A stretch of DNA of 5,867 nucleotides from Candidatus Gottesmanbacteria bacterium (GCA_016204905.1 JACQJU010000131.1:1-5867); one strand, 5' to 3'. Positions 1 through 5,867 are shown, counted from the first letter of the stretch. A program made the numbers and translations. Notes: generated from the letters alone by a model not told the origin.

Positions 1-777
1 ATAAAAATACTCTTTCCGGGGAACTTGCCACTCTTTCCTAACAATATCACCAAAATGATCTTCCAAAAGTGCAAAAGATTTTATAGTTCGACTTTCTTGG
101 TTGCGAAAATCTGCCATTGTCTCGGGAAGTCGATAATATATTTTGGCATCTTTGGCAAAGTTATATTTTCTTCCTTGTTTTAGGTTTTCAAAATAGATAA
201 ATATATCTACATTACCTGTAGGAAAATCTGTTAAGTTCAGGCTATCTGCAAATTCTTTTCGTAAAGCTAATATTTTGCCATCTAGAGTTAATCTGCTTTG
301 ACCTCTTTTATAATTTAGGCGCATTTCTGCAAAAGCCAGATAACTCGTGTAAATGCATCTACCTACAAAGGATTTTGGTGGAAGAGCTATGACATGCCCA
401 CTGACCAATCCAGTCGTTGGATTTTTGAGTAATGGATTGACTAAGTTTTCAATGACAACAGGAGATGAGATTTTTATGTCATCGTTTATAAGTACTAATA
501 TATCACTGCGATTTTTATCCGCTAAATATTGTAAGGCATAAGCATAGCCCCTGTTTCTTTTTCCATCATAAATATGTATCTTGTCATATAATTTAGACAA
601 ACTCAAAGCAAACTCATAGGTTTTATCTGTACAACCATCACAATACACTAAGATTTTTTCTATATCTACTTTTTGTACTCTTTGTTTCCAAAGAGATAGA
701 AGAAGTTGAGAAATATTTTCTTGTGACTGATAGGTAGGTATTCCGATTGTAGCAGTAGGTTTTTTATGGATTGTCAT
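1..777 (-). CDS. Family 2 glycosyltransferase, C-terminus beyond window edge
   Basis: An uninterrupted frame runs from ATG at 777 to the window edge, 259 codons with no stop. It begins MTIHKKPTATIGIPTYQSQ, the typical first beta strand of a GT-A fold (IGIPTY, residues 11-16). A nucleotide-binding VYCDGCTDKT follows at 44-53, and INDD at 97-100 fits the metal-binding DXD region. PTGNVD at 186-191 is followed by a QESR motif at 227-230 that resembles the QxxRW acceptor motif but has Thr in place of Trp. The family transfers a sugar from a nucleotide donor. Donor and acceptor cannot be inferred. The gene begins 22 bases after the stop of the preceding large ORF on the same strand, so it is probably cotranscribed, although no clear Shine-Dalgarno lies upstream of the ATG. 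Sampled lines of this gene look more AT-rich than the large ORF. No membrane helix is seen in the visible part. Confidence 0.88.
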   Translation of the reverse strand, partial: MTIHKKPTATIGIPTYQSQENISQLLLSLWKQRVQKVDIEKILVYCDGCTDKTYEFALSLSKLYDKIHIYDGKRNRGYAYALQYLADKNRSDILVLINDDIKISSPVVIENLVNPLLKNPTTGLVSGHVIALPPKSFVGRCIYTSYLAFAEMRLNYKRGQSRLTLDGKILALRKEFADSLNLTDFPTGNVDIFIYFENLKQGRKYNFAKDAKIYYRLPETMADFRNQESRTIKSFALLEDHFGDIVRKEWQVPRKEYFY

Positions 778-799
778 AGTTTAATTTTTAGTTTCATTG

Positions 800-3700
800 T
801 TATTTATTGAGCACTAACCTGGTAGCATAAGAAAATTTTGGTTCCTCTTCAAATTCATTTTGGAGAATTTCTAGGAGTTTTTCAGCACTTTTATCCCAAC
901 TGAACTTTTGAGCCCAATTATATGCTTCGCGGGTCAGCTTCAGGCGAAAGGACTTAAGTATTATCAAAGAATCCATCGCACTAGATAAAGCGCGGGGACT
1001 ACCAACAGGAACTAACACTCCGGTCTTTCCATTGATGACACTATCACGAAGCCCATTGATATTTGATGCAATCACGGGTGTTCCAGCAGCATTGGCCTCA
1101 ATCACTGTAATACCCCAACCTTCAAATGAAGAGGGCTGAAGTGCCGCCCAACTCTGGGTCAGTAGATCGGCTTTTTGTCGCTCAGTTACTTTGCCCCAAA
1201 ATTTGACAGACTTTTTTAGATCTAACTGGTCAGCTAATCTTTTTAAGTAACCCATACTTTCGCCTTCACCAGCAATGTTTAATAGTGCTTGGGGATGGTC
1301 TTTGAGGAGTTGGGCAAAGGCTTTAATCGCCACGTCTATATTTTTGTAAGGTTTGAGACGTCCAAGATAGGTAAATGATGGATCTGGTGTTTTGGGTAGC
1401 TTGGTAAATAAGGACGTATCAACACCTGGATTGATCACCTGTATGTTTTCTTTACTGAGTTGGCGATGTAATATCTCTTTTCTGGAAGATTCGGAAATTG
1501 TAACAACTTTTTGTTTCTTATAGAGAAAAGGCATAACCTTTCCTTCGATAACCATCGCAATCTGGGCCAATGGGAATCGTAAATGTTTCCGAAACACTTC
1601 CTGATGAACATGATGAATGAGAAGAAATTTTGGCACACTGGTGTAAAGTGGTGTAAAGAAGGGTACGCCATTTTGACAATCTATGACTACATCAAATTGA
1701 CCTCTGAATCTGAAGAGATAATAAACAATGGCCCAGAGATAGACAGTATAAAATCCTCCCCTTCTGACGATCTTTACTCCATCAAGATTTTCATTGATTG
1801 AATGTTTTCTATCATTGCCGCAGAAAAGGGTTACTTTGTGTCCAGAGGATACCCAACGTTTGGCCAGTTGTTGGATATACACTTCTGCTCCACCTGCCCA
1901 TACATGTTTTGTATCTCTCCAATTAAAGATAAGAATTCGCAGTGCGGTTTTTTCTTTTGACTCAGATGGGATTCGATTGAATAGATGAAGAAAATCGGTT
2001 AAATTATTCCAGACAGAAGCCAGAGGTTCATAGTATAAATGAAGCGATGAGATAGTAAAAAGCTGCAATATTCCCGATACAAGAACCACAGCTGTTATGG
2101 CCGAGATATCAGTATGGAAAAAAGTTATTGCTGTAATTTGTAAAATCGTTAAAAGAAAACTCACAAAGGGAAAGATATAATGATGCTTGACCTGATGATA
2201 GTTCACTATAATCATCGCTATGGTGAAATAGGCCATAGCTAGGGCAAATCGTGGTAAGTAGAAGACAATCTGGTTGACTTTATCCCCAAAAAGCAAGGGG
2301 ACAGTATAGAAGCCAAAAATACCTATAGAGATAAAGCCAATAACGCTTGATGTGATAGTAACAAGCAGAAGTTTAGAGAATATCGAATGTGAGCTTCTTC
2401 CCTCCCCTTCTTTTTTGCCTCCTAGGGGCACTATAAACTGGGTCGAGAGATTACCCATAAAGAAGATCATTTTGCCTACGAGCGAGAGAGCGGCATAATG
2501 TCCAGCTTCGAGAGGTGTCAGAAAATGCTTCGCTAGCAATACATCAAAAGTCAGAAATGAAATAGTGGCCAAAGTAGTCATGGATGAGGCGACAAAAAAG
2601 CGCTTAGGGAAATAGTTTGTAACTGACTGTTCAATGCTTTGCTTTTGTCTCGTAAATCTGGCCACTTTTAGCCAGCCTAGAAGAAACGCGACAAACATCC
2701 CTCCTGGTATAGCGGCATAGACCCATTCCGAATAGCCTAAAGTAACCAAAAGAACAGTCAGGAAGAATTTTACTGTAGTCTCTACGATGAGGAGAAATCC
2801 GACAAATTTAAATCGCAGATTGCCTGTCAGAAATCCGCTATCGATAGCTGCTAGTGTGCCGACGATCCAGACAGGTGTGAACAATATAAACGGCAGAAGT
2901 GTATCTGTTTGAAAAAATCTAGCAATGAAACTTGATAAGACCAGCCATAAGCCAGCTACAACTAAAGAGATTCTAAAAGCGTCTATCCTAATACTGCTCC
3001 AAAAGGATTTTATCGGCTCATTGTATTTACCAAAAAGAAATGCACTCCTATAGACTATGGTTTTCCCCAGCGCCCCTAAGGGCACCTGGCTGATATACAA
3101 AAAGCTTCCGATAAGCGAGACCGTTCCAAAAGAAGTGATATCTACGTGGCGAGTAAGGTATGCATTGTAGAAGAAATTGAAGAGATTTCCTGCCATGGAG
3201 GAGGCAACTAATATAGCCGCAGAGACCATATTTGAGCTCAGAAACCCAAATGGTTGATATGGCTGTTTAGATTCGTTTATCTTTTCTACCGTAGTAACGC
3301 GTTTGGCTTTATCTTTTTTATAGGTAAGAGAAAGGTGGAGACCGTGGACAGTTTTTTCCCAGTAATGGGGTTTGAATATGAGTTGGAAACTAGCCAAACC
3401 TGCACCAATACTTACTAGAAGCCAGTAAAATGGAACTAGGAAAATATACTTTATCACTGAGTAATGTTCTCTCTTGGCTGTACCGATCATATAGTTATAA
3501 AGTTGGAGAAAGTTGCCCACGACCAAAGATGTGGCGGCCATATAGAAAACCTTGCTAGGATAGACTGCCTCAATAGCGGGTCCAACGATATGAAAGAGTG
3601 TAAAGTAGGAAATGGTTGCTAGCCAGAGAAATGGATTGATGAGCATGAAGGCGATCTTGCCTCCGACTACAAGTTGGAAGACAAAGGCATGCAGACCTTG

Positions 3701-4417
3701 TTTTCTAAGGAGCCTAACCGGGTCCTTCATATGCACAAAATAGGTCTGGAGGTATCCTTTGAGCCAGCGGGAACGTTGACGTAACCAGTTGCCTACTTGG
3801 CTATTGGCTTCCTCAAAAGTAGTGGAGTCGATGATGGCTGTTTTATAGCCTTCTTGGAAAAGACGTATGCCTAAATCACAATCTTCGGCTACATTGAAGG
3901 GATCCCAACCTTTGAGGTTTTTTAGATTTTCTGTTTTGAAATGATTACTCGTACCGCCAAGAGGAATACTAGTCTCGATAGATTGAAGTCCGGGCAGTAT
4001 CATATCAAACCAGAGAGAATATTCAGCCGTAAAGAGGCGAGTGAGGAGATTATGGTGAGGATTGTAGTAATTGAGCTTAGCCTGGAGGCAGATAATATCT
4101 TTCGGCAATTTGTTGAAAGCAAGGTAGGCTTTTTTAAGTTGCATCGGATCAGGGATATCTTCGGCATCGTAGATGACTATAAATTCTCCTTTGGCATGGG
4201 CTAGCCCATAATTGCAGGCTTTTGGTTTGGTTTTGGGCAAGGATTCGGGTACTATGAGAATTTTTACAAACGGAGGCAGGTCCATCTTCTTTACCGCCGA
4301 GTGTGTTTCTTGGTCATCGACTTCTAGAAGAAGGAGTACGTCAAGTTTCTTTTTGGGCCAGTCTATCTGACAAAGCGCATCTATAAACTGAGGTACTATG
4401 TGTGCTTCTCTATACAA
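800..4417 (-). CDS. Multi-module glycan assembly protein: membrane GT2 + Wzx-like flippase + GT4
   Basis: This 1,205-residue frame holds three modules: GT2 (about 1-365), a multi-spanning flippase (about 390-805) and GT4 (about 825-1190), ending in TAA at 800-802. Each is recognisable as a full or nearly full family member, so the frame is a genuine fusion. The start is doubtful. The first usable codon is TTG at 4417, with no Shine-Dalgarno, and it lies inside the conserved motif LPIYTILCPLYREA. The frame stays open back to 4519 after a TGA at 4520-4522. It encodes the missing part of that motif (ELDRVNNEKLPIYTILCP) without any ATG, GTG or TTG. A product starting at TTG would lose the first GT-A strand and the preceding membrane hairpin. 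The frame overlaps the upstream ORF by 8 bases from the TTG, or by over 100 bases from 4519. I infer that this is the 3' part of a longer gene joined by a +1 shift. Predicted location is the cytoplasmic membrane. Confidence 0.85.
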   Translation of the reverse strand: MYREAHIVPQFIDALCQIDWPKKKLDVLLLLEVDDQETHSAVKKMDLPPFVKILIVPESLPKTKPKACNYGLAHAKGEFIVIYDAEDIPDPMQLKKAYLAFNKLPKDIICLQAKLNYYNPHHNLLTRLFTAEYSLWFDMILPGLQSIETSIPLGGTSNHFKTENLKNLKGWDPFNVAEDCDLGIRLFQEGYKTAIIDSTTFEEANSQVGNWLRQRSRWLKGYLQTYFVHMKDPVRLLRKQGLHAFVFQLVVGGKIAFMLINPFLWLATISYFTLFHIVGPAIEAVYPSKVFYMAATSLVVGNFLQLYNYMIGTAKREHYSVIKYIFLVPFYWLLVSIGAGLASFQLIFKPHYWEKTVHGLHLSLTYKKDKAKRVTTVEKINESKQPYQPFGFLSSNMVSAAILVASSMAGNLFNFFYNAYLTRHVDITSFGTVSLIGSFLYISQVPLGALGKTIVYRSAFLFGKYNEPIKSFWSSIRIDAFRISLVVAGLWLVLSSFIARFFQTDTLLPFILFTPVWIVGTLAAIDSGFLTGNLRFKFVGFLLIVETTVKFFLTVLLVTLGYSEWVYAAIPGGMFVAFLLGWLKVARFTRQKQSIEQSVTNYFPKRFFVASSMTTLATISFLTFDVLLAKHFLTPLEAGHYAALSLVGKMIFFMGNLSTQFIVPLGGKKEGEGRSSHSIFSKLLLVTITSSVIGFISIGIFGFYTVPLLFGDKVNQIVFYLPRFALAMAYFTIAMIIVNYHQVKHHYIFPFVSFLLTILQITAITFFHTDISAITAVVLVSGILQLFTISSLHLYYEPLASVWNNLTDFLHLFNRIPSESKEKTALRILIFNWRDTKHVWAGGAEVYIQQLAKRWVSSGHKVTLFCGNDRKHSINENLDGVKIVRRGGFYTVYLWAIVYYLFRFRGQFDVVIDCQNGVPFFTPLYTSVPKFLLIHHVHQEVFRKHLRFPLAQIAMVIEGKVMPFLYKKQKVVTISESSRKEILHRQLSKENIQVINPGVDTSLFTKLPKTPDPSFTYLGRLKPYKNIDVAIKAFAQLLKDHPQALLNIAGEGESMGYLKRLADQLDLKKSVKFWGKVTERQKADLLTQSWAALQPSSFEGWGITVIEANAAGTPVIASNINGLRDSVINGKTGVLVPVGSPRALSSAMDSLIILKSFRLKLTREAYNWAQKFSWDKSAEKLLEILQNEFEEEPKFSYATRLVLNK
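848..1945 (-). other. Module: GT4 (glycosyl transferases group 1) domain
   Basis: Residues about 825-1190 make a complete GT-B enzyme. The N-terminal half starts RILIFNWRDTKHVWAGGAE, with the glycine-rich AGGAE acceptor loop at 841-845. The middle contains LLIHHVHQE (932-940) and VVTISESSRKEI (971-982). The C-terminal donor-binding half has INPGVD (995-1000), YLGRLKPYKNIDVAIKAF (1017-1034) with the donor-contacting Arg and Lys, and SSFEGWGITVIEANAAGTPV (1096-1115). The last contains the EX7E pair E1099 and E1107 typical of retaining GT4 enzymes. All expected catalytic and binding residues are present, so the domain looks active. It lacks membrane helices and should lie on the cytoplasmic side, tethered to the flippase by a short polar linker (about 806-824). 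Confidence 0.9.
2003..3250 (-). other. Module: MOP-superfamily (Wzx/MATE-like) polysaccharide flippase
   Basis: Residues about 390-805 of the large frame form a chain of roughly twelve hydrophobic segments joined by short, often basic loops, about 415 residues in all. This is near the usual length and topology of Wzx-type exporters. The start (residues 396-420, with GNLFNFFYNAYLTR) and the following FGTVSLIGSFLYIS resemble the first helices of polysaccharide biosynthesis proteins, where an opening GxxxxFxxxxxLTR-like stretch precedes an FG motif. Wzx proteins move undecaprenyl-diphosphate-linked glycan to the outer face of the membrane. Assignment rests on hydropathy read by eye and on the context between two glycosyltransferases. 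An alternative would be an unrelated multi-spanning membrane protein, which I consider less likely. Confidence 0.75.
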
Positions 4418-4471
4418 AGGACAGAGAATAGTGTAGATGGGTAATTTTTCGTTGTTTACTCGGTCGAGTTC
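3323..4471 (-). other. Module: processive-type membrane GT2 domain
   Basis: Seen, numbering from TTG 4417: LEVDD (31-35), the basic KTKPKACNY (62-70), IYDAEDIPDP (82-91) with the DXD-like DAED, IPLGGTSNHF (151-160), AEDCDLGIRL (177-186) and QRSRW (214-218). This is the full set of catalytic and acceptor-site motifs of cellulose-synthase-like or XagB-like GT2 enzymes. Membrane segments follow near 244-275, 290-310 and 320-348. The module closes with HYWEKTVHGL (351-360), a typical end for this family. Such enzymes polymerise or add hexose units at the inner face of the membrane. The family normally has two N-terminal membrane helices before the LPxYTxLxPLYxE motif. Here these are in the upstream ORF in another frame. 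The sugar specificity is unknown. Confidence 0.85.
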
Positions 4472-5471
4472 GGGATGGGCTTGCCTGGATTTCAGGTGGT
4501 GAATGTAAACTCTTGATAGTCAAGTAAAGACTAAAAAGAACATCAACAAAATAGACGGCAGAAAGAATAGCTATAACGACTATAGCTGTTTCTAGGGGAT
4601 TTATTAGGAATCCGCCTACGGTTAATCCGAAGAGAAAGGAGAGGAAAAATATCTGCCATCTAGCAATAGTTATGAGCGCGGATTGACCATGATGAAGGAC
4701 TGTATGAGTGATGAAACGTTTGCGCTCGTGGACCAGACCTGCTCCTTTCATGGAAGAGTTATTTTGGGGTTTGAGGTAATAAACTCGACGTTTGGCTAGT
4801 TTTTGACTTAGTGCGCCAGTGACAATATCGTAAGTGGTATGGAGAAAACTAATTTTGGATTGGCCACTTTGTCTTCTTTCAAAAGTAATATCAACCGATC
4901 CTATCTTGTAACCTAGTTCTAAGGCTGTAAAAAGAAGAGGTATATCCAGCGACCAAGCCCTGACATGAGAAGTATCAATATGATCAATAATTTCCTTGCG
5001 AAAGAGTTTGAGACCTGATTGGACGTCTGTTTTTAAGCCAAAAAGTAATCTACCAAAAACGAAACTATTGAACCTGGAGGCAAATCGACGGAAAAGTGTA
5101 CTTTTATAGACTTTTCTTTTGGCTACAATGACTCCATATCTTTCTTTCTCTTTGAGCATACTGGGTATGCTTTCTGGAGCATATTGGAGATCACTATCGA
5201 TCATGAGAATATAATCGGAATCGGCTAGATGACTACCTTCGATGATAGAGTAGGCCTTGCCTTTTTTACCCTTCTTTGTTAGAAATTTAATCGGATATTT
5301 TTGGGCAAGCTTTTCTATGACTTCTGCGGTCTGGTCAGTTGAGTGATCATCAACAAAAATGATCTCATAAGATTGTTTGGTAGAATTGATCGCCAGATCA
5401 ATCCTTTTGACAAGATCTTCGATATTTTTTTGCTCATTGTGTGTGGGTATGATGATAGATAAATCTTTCAT
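4410..5471 (-). CDS. DPM1-type family 2 glycosyltransferase with C-terminal membrane hairpin
   Basis: This 353-residue ORF resembles polyprenyl-phosphate glycosyltransferases, which load a sugar from a nucleotide donor onto a polyprenyl-phosphate carrier. Seen: SIIIPTHNE (5-13), FVDDHSTDQT (39-48) with the DD pair, GKGKAYSI-like donor loop (68-76), MIDSDLQYAPE (90-100) with the DXD motif, QSGLKLFRKE (151-160), and the family's R...GQSK signature (199-206). The catalytic part ends near 222. After a basic linker come two membrane helices (about 272-292 and 295-317). Residues past about 333 look out of frame with the expected sequence. The helices fit the N-terminus of the membrane GT2 in the next frame better than a DPM1 tail, so I infer that the ORF is the 5' half of a larger fused gene. 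The ATG at 5471 lies two bases after the stop of the HTH gene, implying cotranscription and translational coupling. Confidence 0.87.
   Translation of the reverse strand: MKDLSIIIPTHNEQKNIEDLVKRIDLAINSTKQSYEIIFVDDHSTDQTAEVIEKLAQKYPIKFLTKKGKKGKAYSIIEGSHLADSDYILMIDSDLQYAPESIPSMLKEKERYGVIVAKRKVYKSTLFRRFASRFNSFVFGRLLFGLKTDVQSGLKLFRKEIIDHIDTSHVRAWSLDIPLLFTALELGYKIGSVDITFERRQSGQSKISFLHTTYDIVTGALSQKLAKRRVYYLKPQNNSSMKGAGLVHERKRFITHTVLHHGQSALITIARWQIFFLSFLFGLTVGGFLINPLETAIVVIAILSAVYFVDVLFSLYLTIKSLHSPPEIQASPSRTRPSKQRKITHLHYSLSFV
4444..4519 (-). other. Probable frameshift junction between two fused-gene halves
   Basis: Both frames are open here. The upstream frame reads sensible sequence through PPEIQASPS, then turns into a basic, low-complexity-like tail (SRTRPSKQRKITHLHYS) up to TAG at 4410-4412. 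The other frame reads ELDRVNNEKLPIYTILCP, the expected approach to the GT2 catalytic domain. Leaving out one C of the CCC at 4474-4472 gives PPEIQASPSELDRVNNEK; leaving out one from 4480-4478 gives PPEIQASHPELDRVNNEK. Either resembles a normal linker. The change corresponds to a +1 shift, that is, one extra base in this sequence. The exact base cannot be fixed by eye. Confidence 0.75.
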
Positions 5472-5473
5472 AG

Positions 5474-5680
5474 TTACTCTTTTTGCAACGAATCATTTAT
5501 AGGAGGTGAAGTAAGATGTGCTTGAATGAATTGTTCAAGTGAGGAAGAATCAATCCTATAGGCGCGGCCAAATTTAATAGCCTGTAGTTTACCTGTTCTT
5601 ATATAATCGTAGATTGTCAGGATGTTTAGTTTGAATATATCCGCAACCTCTCTAACTGTAAGGAATTGTCTTATAGTCAT
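5474..5680 (-). CDS. Small excisionase-type (MerR-like winged) helix-turn-helix DNA-binding protein
   Basis: The 68-residue protein matches the HTH_17/excisionase-type domain over almost its whole length. LTVREVADIFKLN (7-19) and ILTIYDYIRTGKL (20-32) form the helix-turn-helix. AIKFGRAYRIDSSSLEQFI (34-52) is the wing and closing helix, with the usual G-R-x-x-R-I core. The 16-residue tail is polar and unconserved. Proteins of this type bind DNA, either as phage or integron excision factors or as small regulators. No integrase, phage or transposon gene is visible here, so a regulatory role on the adjacent glycan operon or on its own promoter is the better guess. It is the first gene of the minus-strand run and its stop lies two bases before the next ATG. 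No Shine-Dalgarno precedes its ATG, and the predicted transcription start is only a few bases upstream, so the mRNA may be leaderless or nearly so. Confidence 0.85.
   Translation of the reverse strand: MTIRQFLTVREVADIFKLNILTIYDYIRTGKLQAIKFGRAYRIDSSSLEQFIQAHLTSPPINDSLQKE
5477..5484 (-). promoter_or_regulatory. Ribosome binding site for the DPM1-type GT gene
   Basis: A purine-rich AAAAAGAG lies five bases before the ATG at 5471, within the last codons of the HTH gene. It is a weak Shine-Dalgarno match, but its position supports this start and coupling to translation of the upstream gene. Confidence 0.45.
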
Positions 5681-5693
5681 TGGAAGAGAATAC

Positions 5694-5722
5694 TATATAG
5701 CATATATGGGTATATTTGTAAA
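5694..5722 (-). promoter_or_regulatory. Candidate sigma70-type promoter for the HTH-glycan operon
   Basis: On the minus strand TTTACA (5722-5717) and TATATA (5699-5694) are separated by 17 bases, a good match to -35 and -10 elements. Transcription would start near 5686-5688, about six to eight bases before the ATG at 5680. An overlapping TATAGT (5697-5692) is an alternative -10. The region is very AT-rich, so chance matches are likely, but the position directly ahead of the first gene supports the call. Confidence 0.5.
5702..5715. repeat. Interrupted AT palindrome, copy 1 (possible operator)
   Basis: ATATATGGGTATAT has inverted arms ATATA/TATAT around a G-rich centre. It lies exactly between the predicted -35 and -10 of the HTH gene, where a bound regulator would block polymerase. 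A related copy is at 5766-5783. Confidence 0.4.
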
Positions 5723-5765
5723 TAGCTTGATATAACAATCTATATTTAATTGATAGTATCTATGG

Positions 5766-5783
5766 ATATATATGGGGGTATAT
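5766..5783. repeat. Interrupted AT palindrome, copy 2 (possible operator)
   Basis: ATATATATGGGGGTATAT repeats copy 1 with two extra G in the centre and two extra bases in the left arm. It overlaps the first possible start codon (5772) of the divergent plus-strand frame. The HTH protein is an obvious but untested candidate to bind both copies. Confidence 0.4.
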
Positions 5784-5867
5784 GTTAAACTCAGATTCTT
5801 TCAATCTGTGAAGAAATTAATACTATTTATTATTGTTGTAATAGTTGCTTTTTTACTCATTTATCAA
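5772..5867 (+). CDS. N-terminal fragment of an unidentified membrane-anchored or secreted protein, cut by window edge
   Basis: A plus-strand frame is open to the right edge. From ATG at 5772 it gives 32 residues starting MGVYVKLRFFQSVKKL. From GTG at 5808 it gives 20 residues starting MKKLILFIIVVIVAFLLIYQ. Two lysines followed by about sixteen hydrophobic residues are typical of a signal peptide or a single N-terminal membrane anchor. The GTG start would give a compact signal-like N-terminus; the ATG start adds a basic amphipathic stretch. Neither has a convincing Shine-Dalgarno. The gene would be divergent from the HTH gene, sharing the AT-rich intergenic region. The function cannot be told from so short a piece, and an AT-rich stretch can give a hydrophobic frame by chance. 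Confidence 0.5.
   Translation, partial: MGVYVKLRFFQSVKKLILFIIVVIVAFLLIYQ

Noticed and set aside
353..541. 62-codon plus-strand ORF
   Set aside because: It lies opposite the well-supported GT2 gene on the minus strand and its product has no recognisable motif.
774..797. Seven-codon minus-strand mini-ORF overlapping the ATG at 777
   Set aside because: It could couple translation through an ATGA overlap, but it has no Shine-Dalgarno, and a seven-codon frame rich in Lys and Leu is expected by chance in AT-rich DNA.
1640..1660. Tandem GGTGTAAAG direct repeat
   Set aside because: It falls within conserved GT4 coding sequence (FFTPLYT) and is explained by codon choice.
1435..1671. 78-codon minus-strand ORF inside the large gene
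   Set aside because: It overlaps the conserved GT4 domain in another frame and has no plausible motif or start signal.
1583..1988. Two plus-strand ORFs of 72 and 64 codons
   Set aside because: Antisense shadows of the GT4 region; the products are unlike known families.
3941..4204. 87-codon plus-strand ORF
   Set aside because: Antisense to the conserved membrane GT2 motifs, so a shadow frame.
5474..5680. HTH gene as evidence of a phage, integrative element or integron
   Set aside because: No integrase, attachment site, transposase or phage gene is seen, and small proteins of this fold are common as regulators.
5727..5759. Plus-strand TTGATA and a TGATAGTAT extended -10 as promoter for the divergent gene
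   Set aside because: The spacing of 21 bases is too long for a normal promoter, and the AT-rich region gives many such matches.
1..5867. CRISPR array, tRNA, rRNA, riboswitch or insertion sequence
   Set aside because: No spaced direct repeats, conserved RNA stretches or transposase motifs were recognised, and nearly all of the window is coding.

Overview
The window looks like part of a surface-glycan (lipid-linked saccharide) gene cluster. It is probably from an uncultivated bacterium of the Candidate Phyla Radiation (Patescibacteria, perhaps Microgenomates). That placement is inference, from recalled resemblance of the large multi-module glycosyltransferase and from the small excisionase-type helix-turn-helix protein beside it. 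No marker gene is present. All stops used (TAA, TAG, TAA) fit the standard code.

Layout, right to left along the minus strand: (1) a likely promoter and divergent intergenic region around 5681-5771; (2) a 68-residue HTH protein (5680-5474); (3) two bases later, a DPM1-type family 2 glycosyltransferase whose C-terminus carries a two-helix membrane hairpin (5471-4410); (4) a very long frame ending at 800 that encodes, in order, a processive-type membrane GT2, a MOP/Wzx-like flippase and a GT4 glycosyltransferase; (5) after a 22-base gap, another GT2 (777 to beyond position 1), cut by the window edge. On the plus strand, an open frame with a membrane-anchor or signal-like N-terminus starts at 5772 or 5808 and runs off the right edge.

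The most important observation is at 4444-4519. The conserved start of the second GT2 (LPIYTILCPLYREA) is encoded in the long frame upstream of its first usable start codon (TTG at 4417), and no ATG, GTG or TTG lies between that TTG and the preceding stop at 4520-4522. The membrane hairpin expected in front of this GT2 is encoded at the end of the preceding ORF, in the other frame. A single +1 shift, best placed at the CCC runs of 4472-4480, would join both ORFs into one protein of about 1,556 residues: DPM1-type GT2, membrane GT2, flippase, GT4. The split could be a sequencing or assembly error, a recent mutation, or, less likely, programmed frameshifting.

Together the genes suggest a complete glycan-assembly line: sugar loading onto a polyprenyl carrier, polymer or oligosaccharide extension, transfer across the membrane, and further glycosylation. 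The actual sugars and glycan cannot be read from the sequence.
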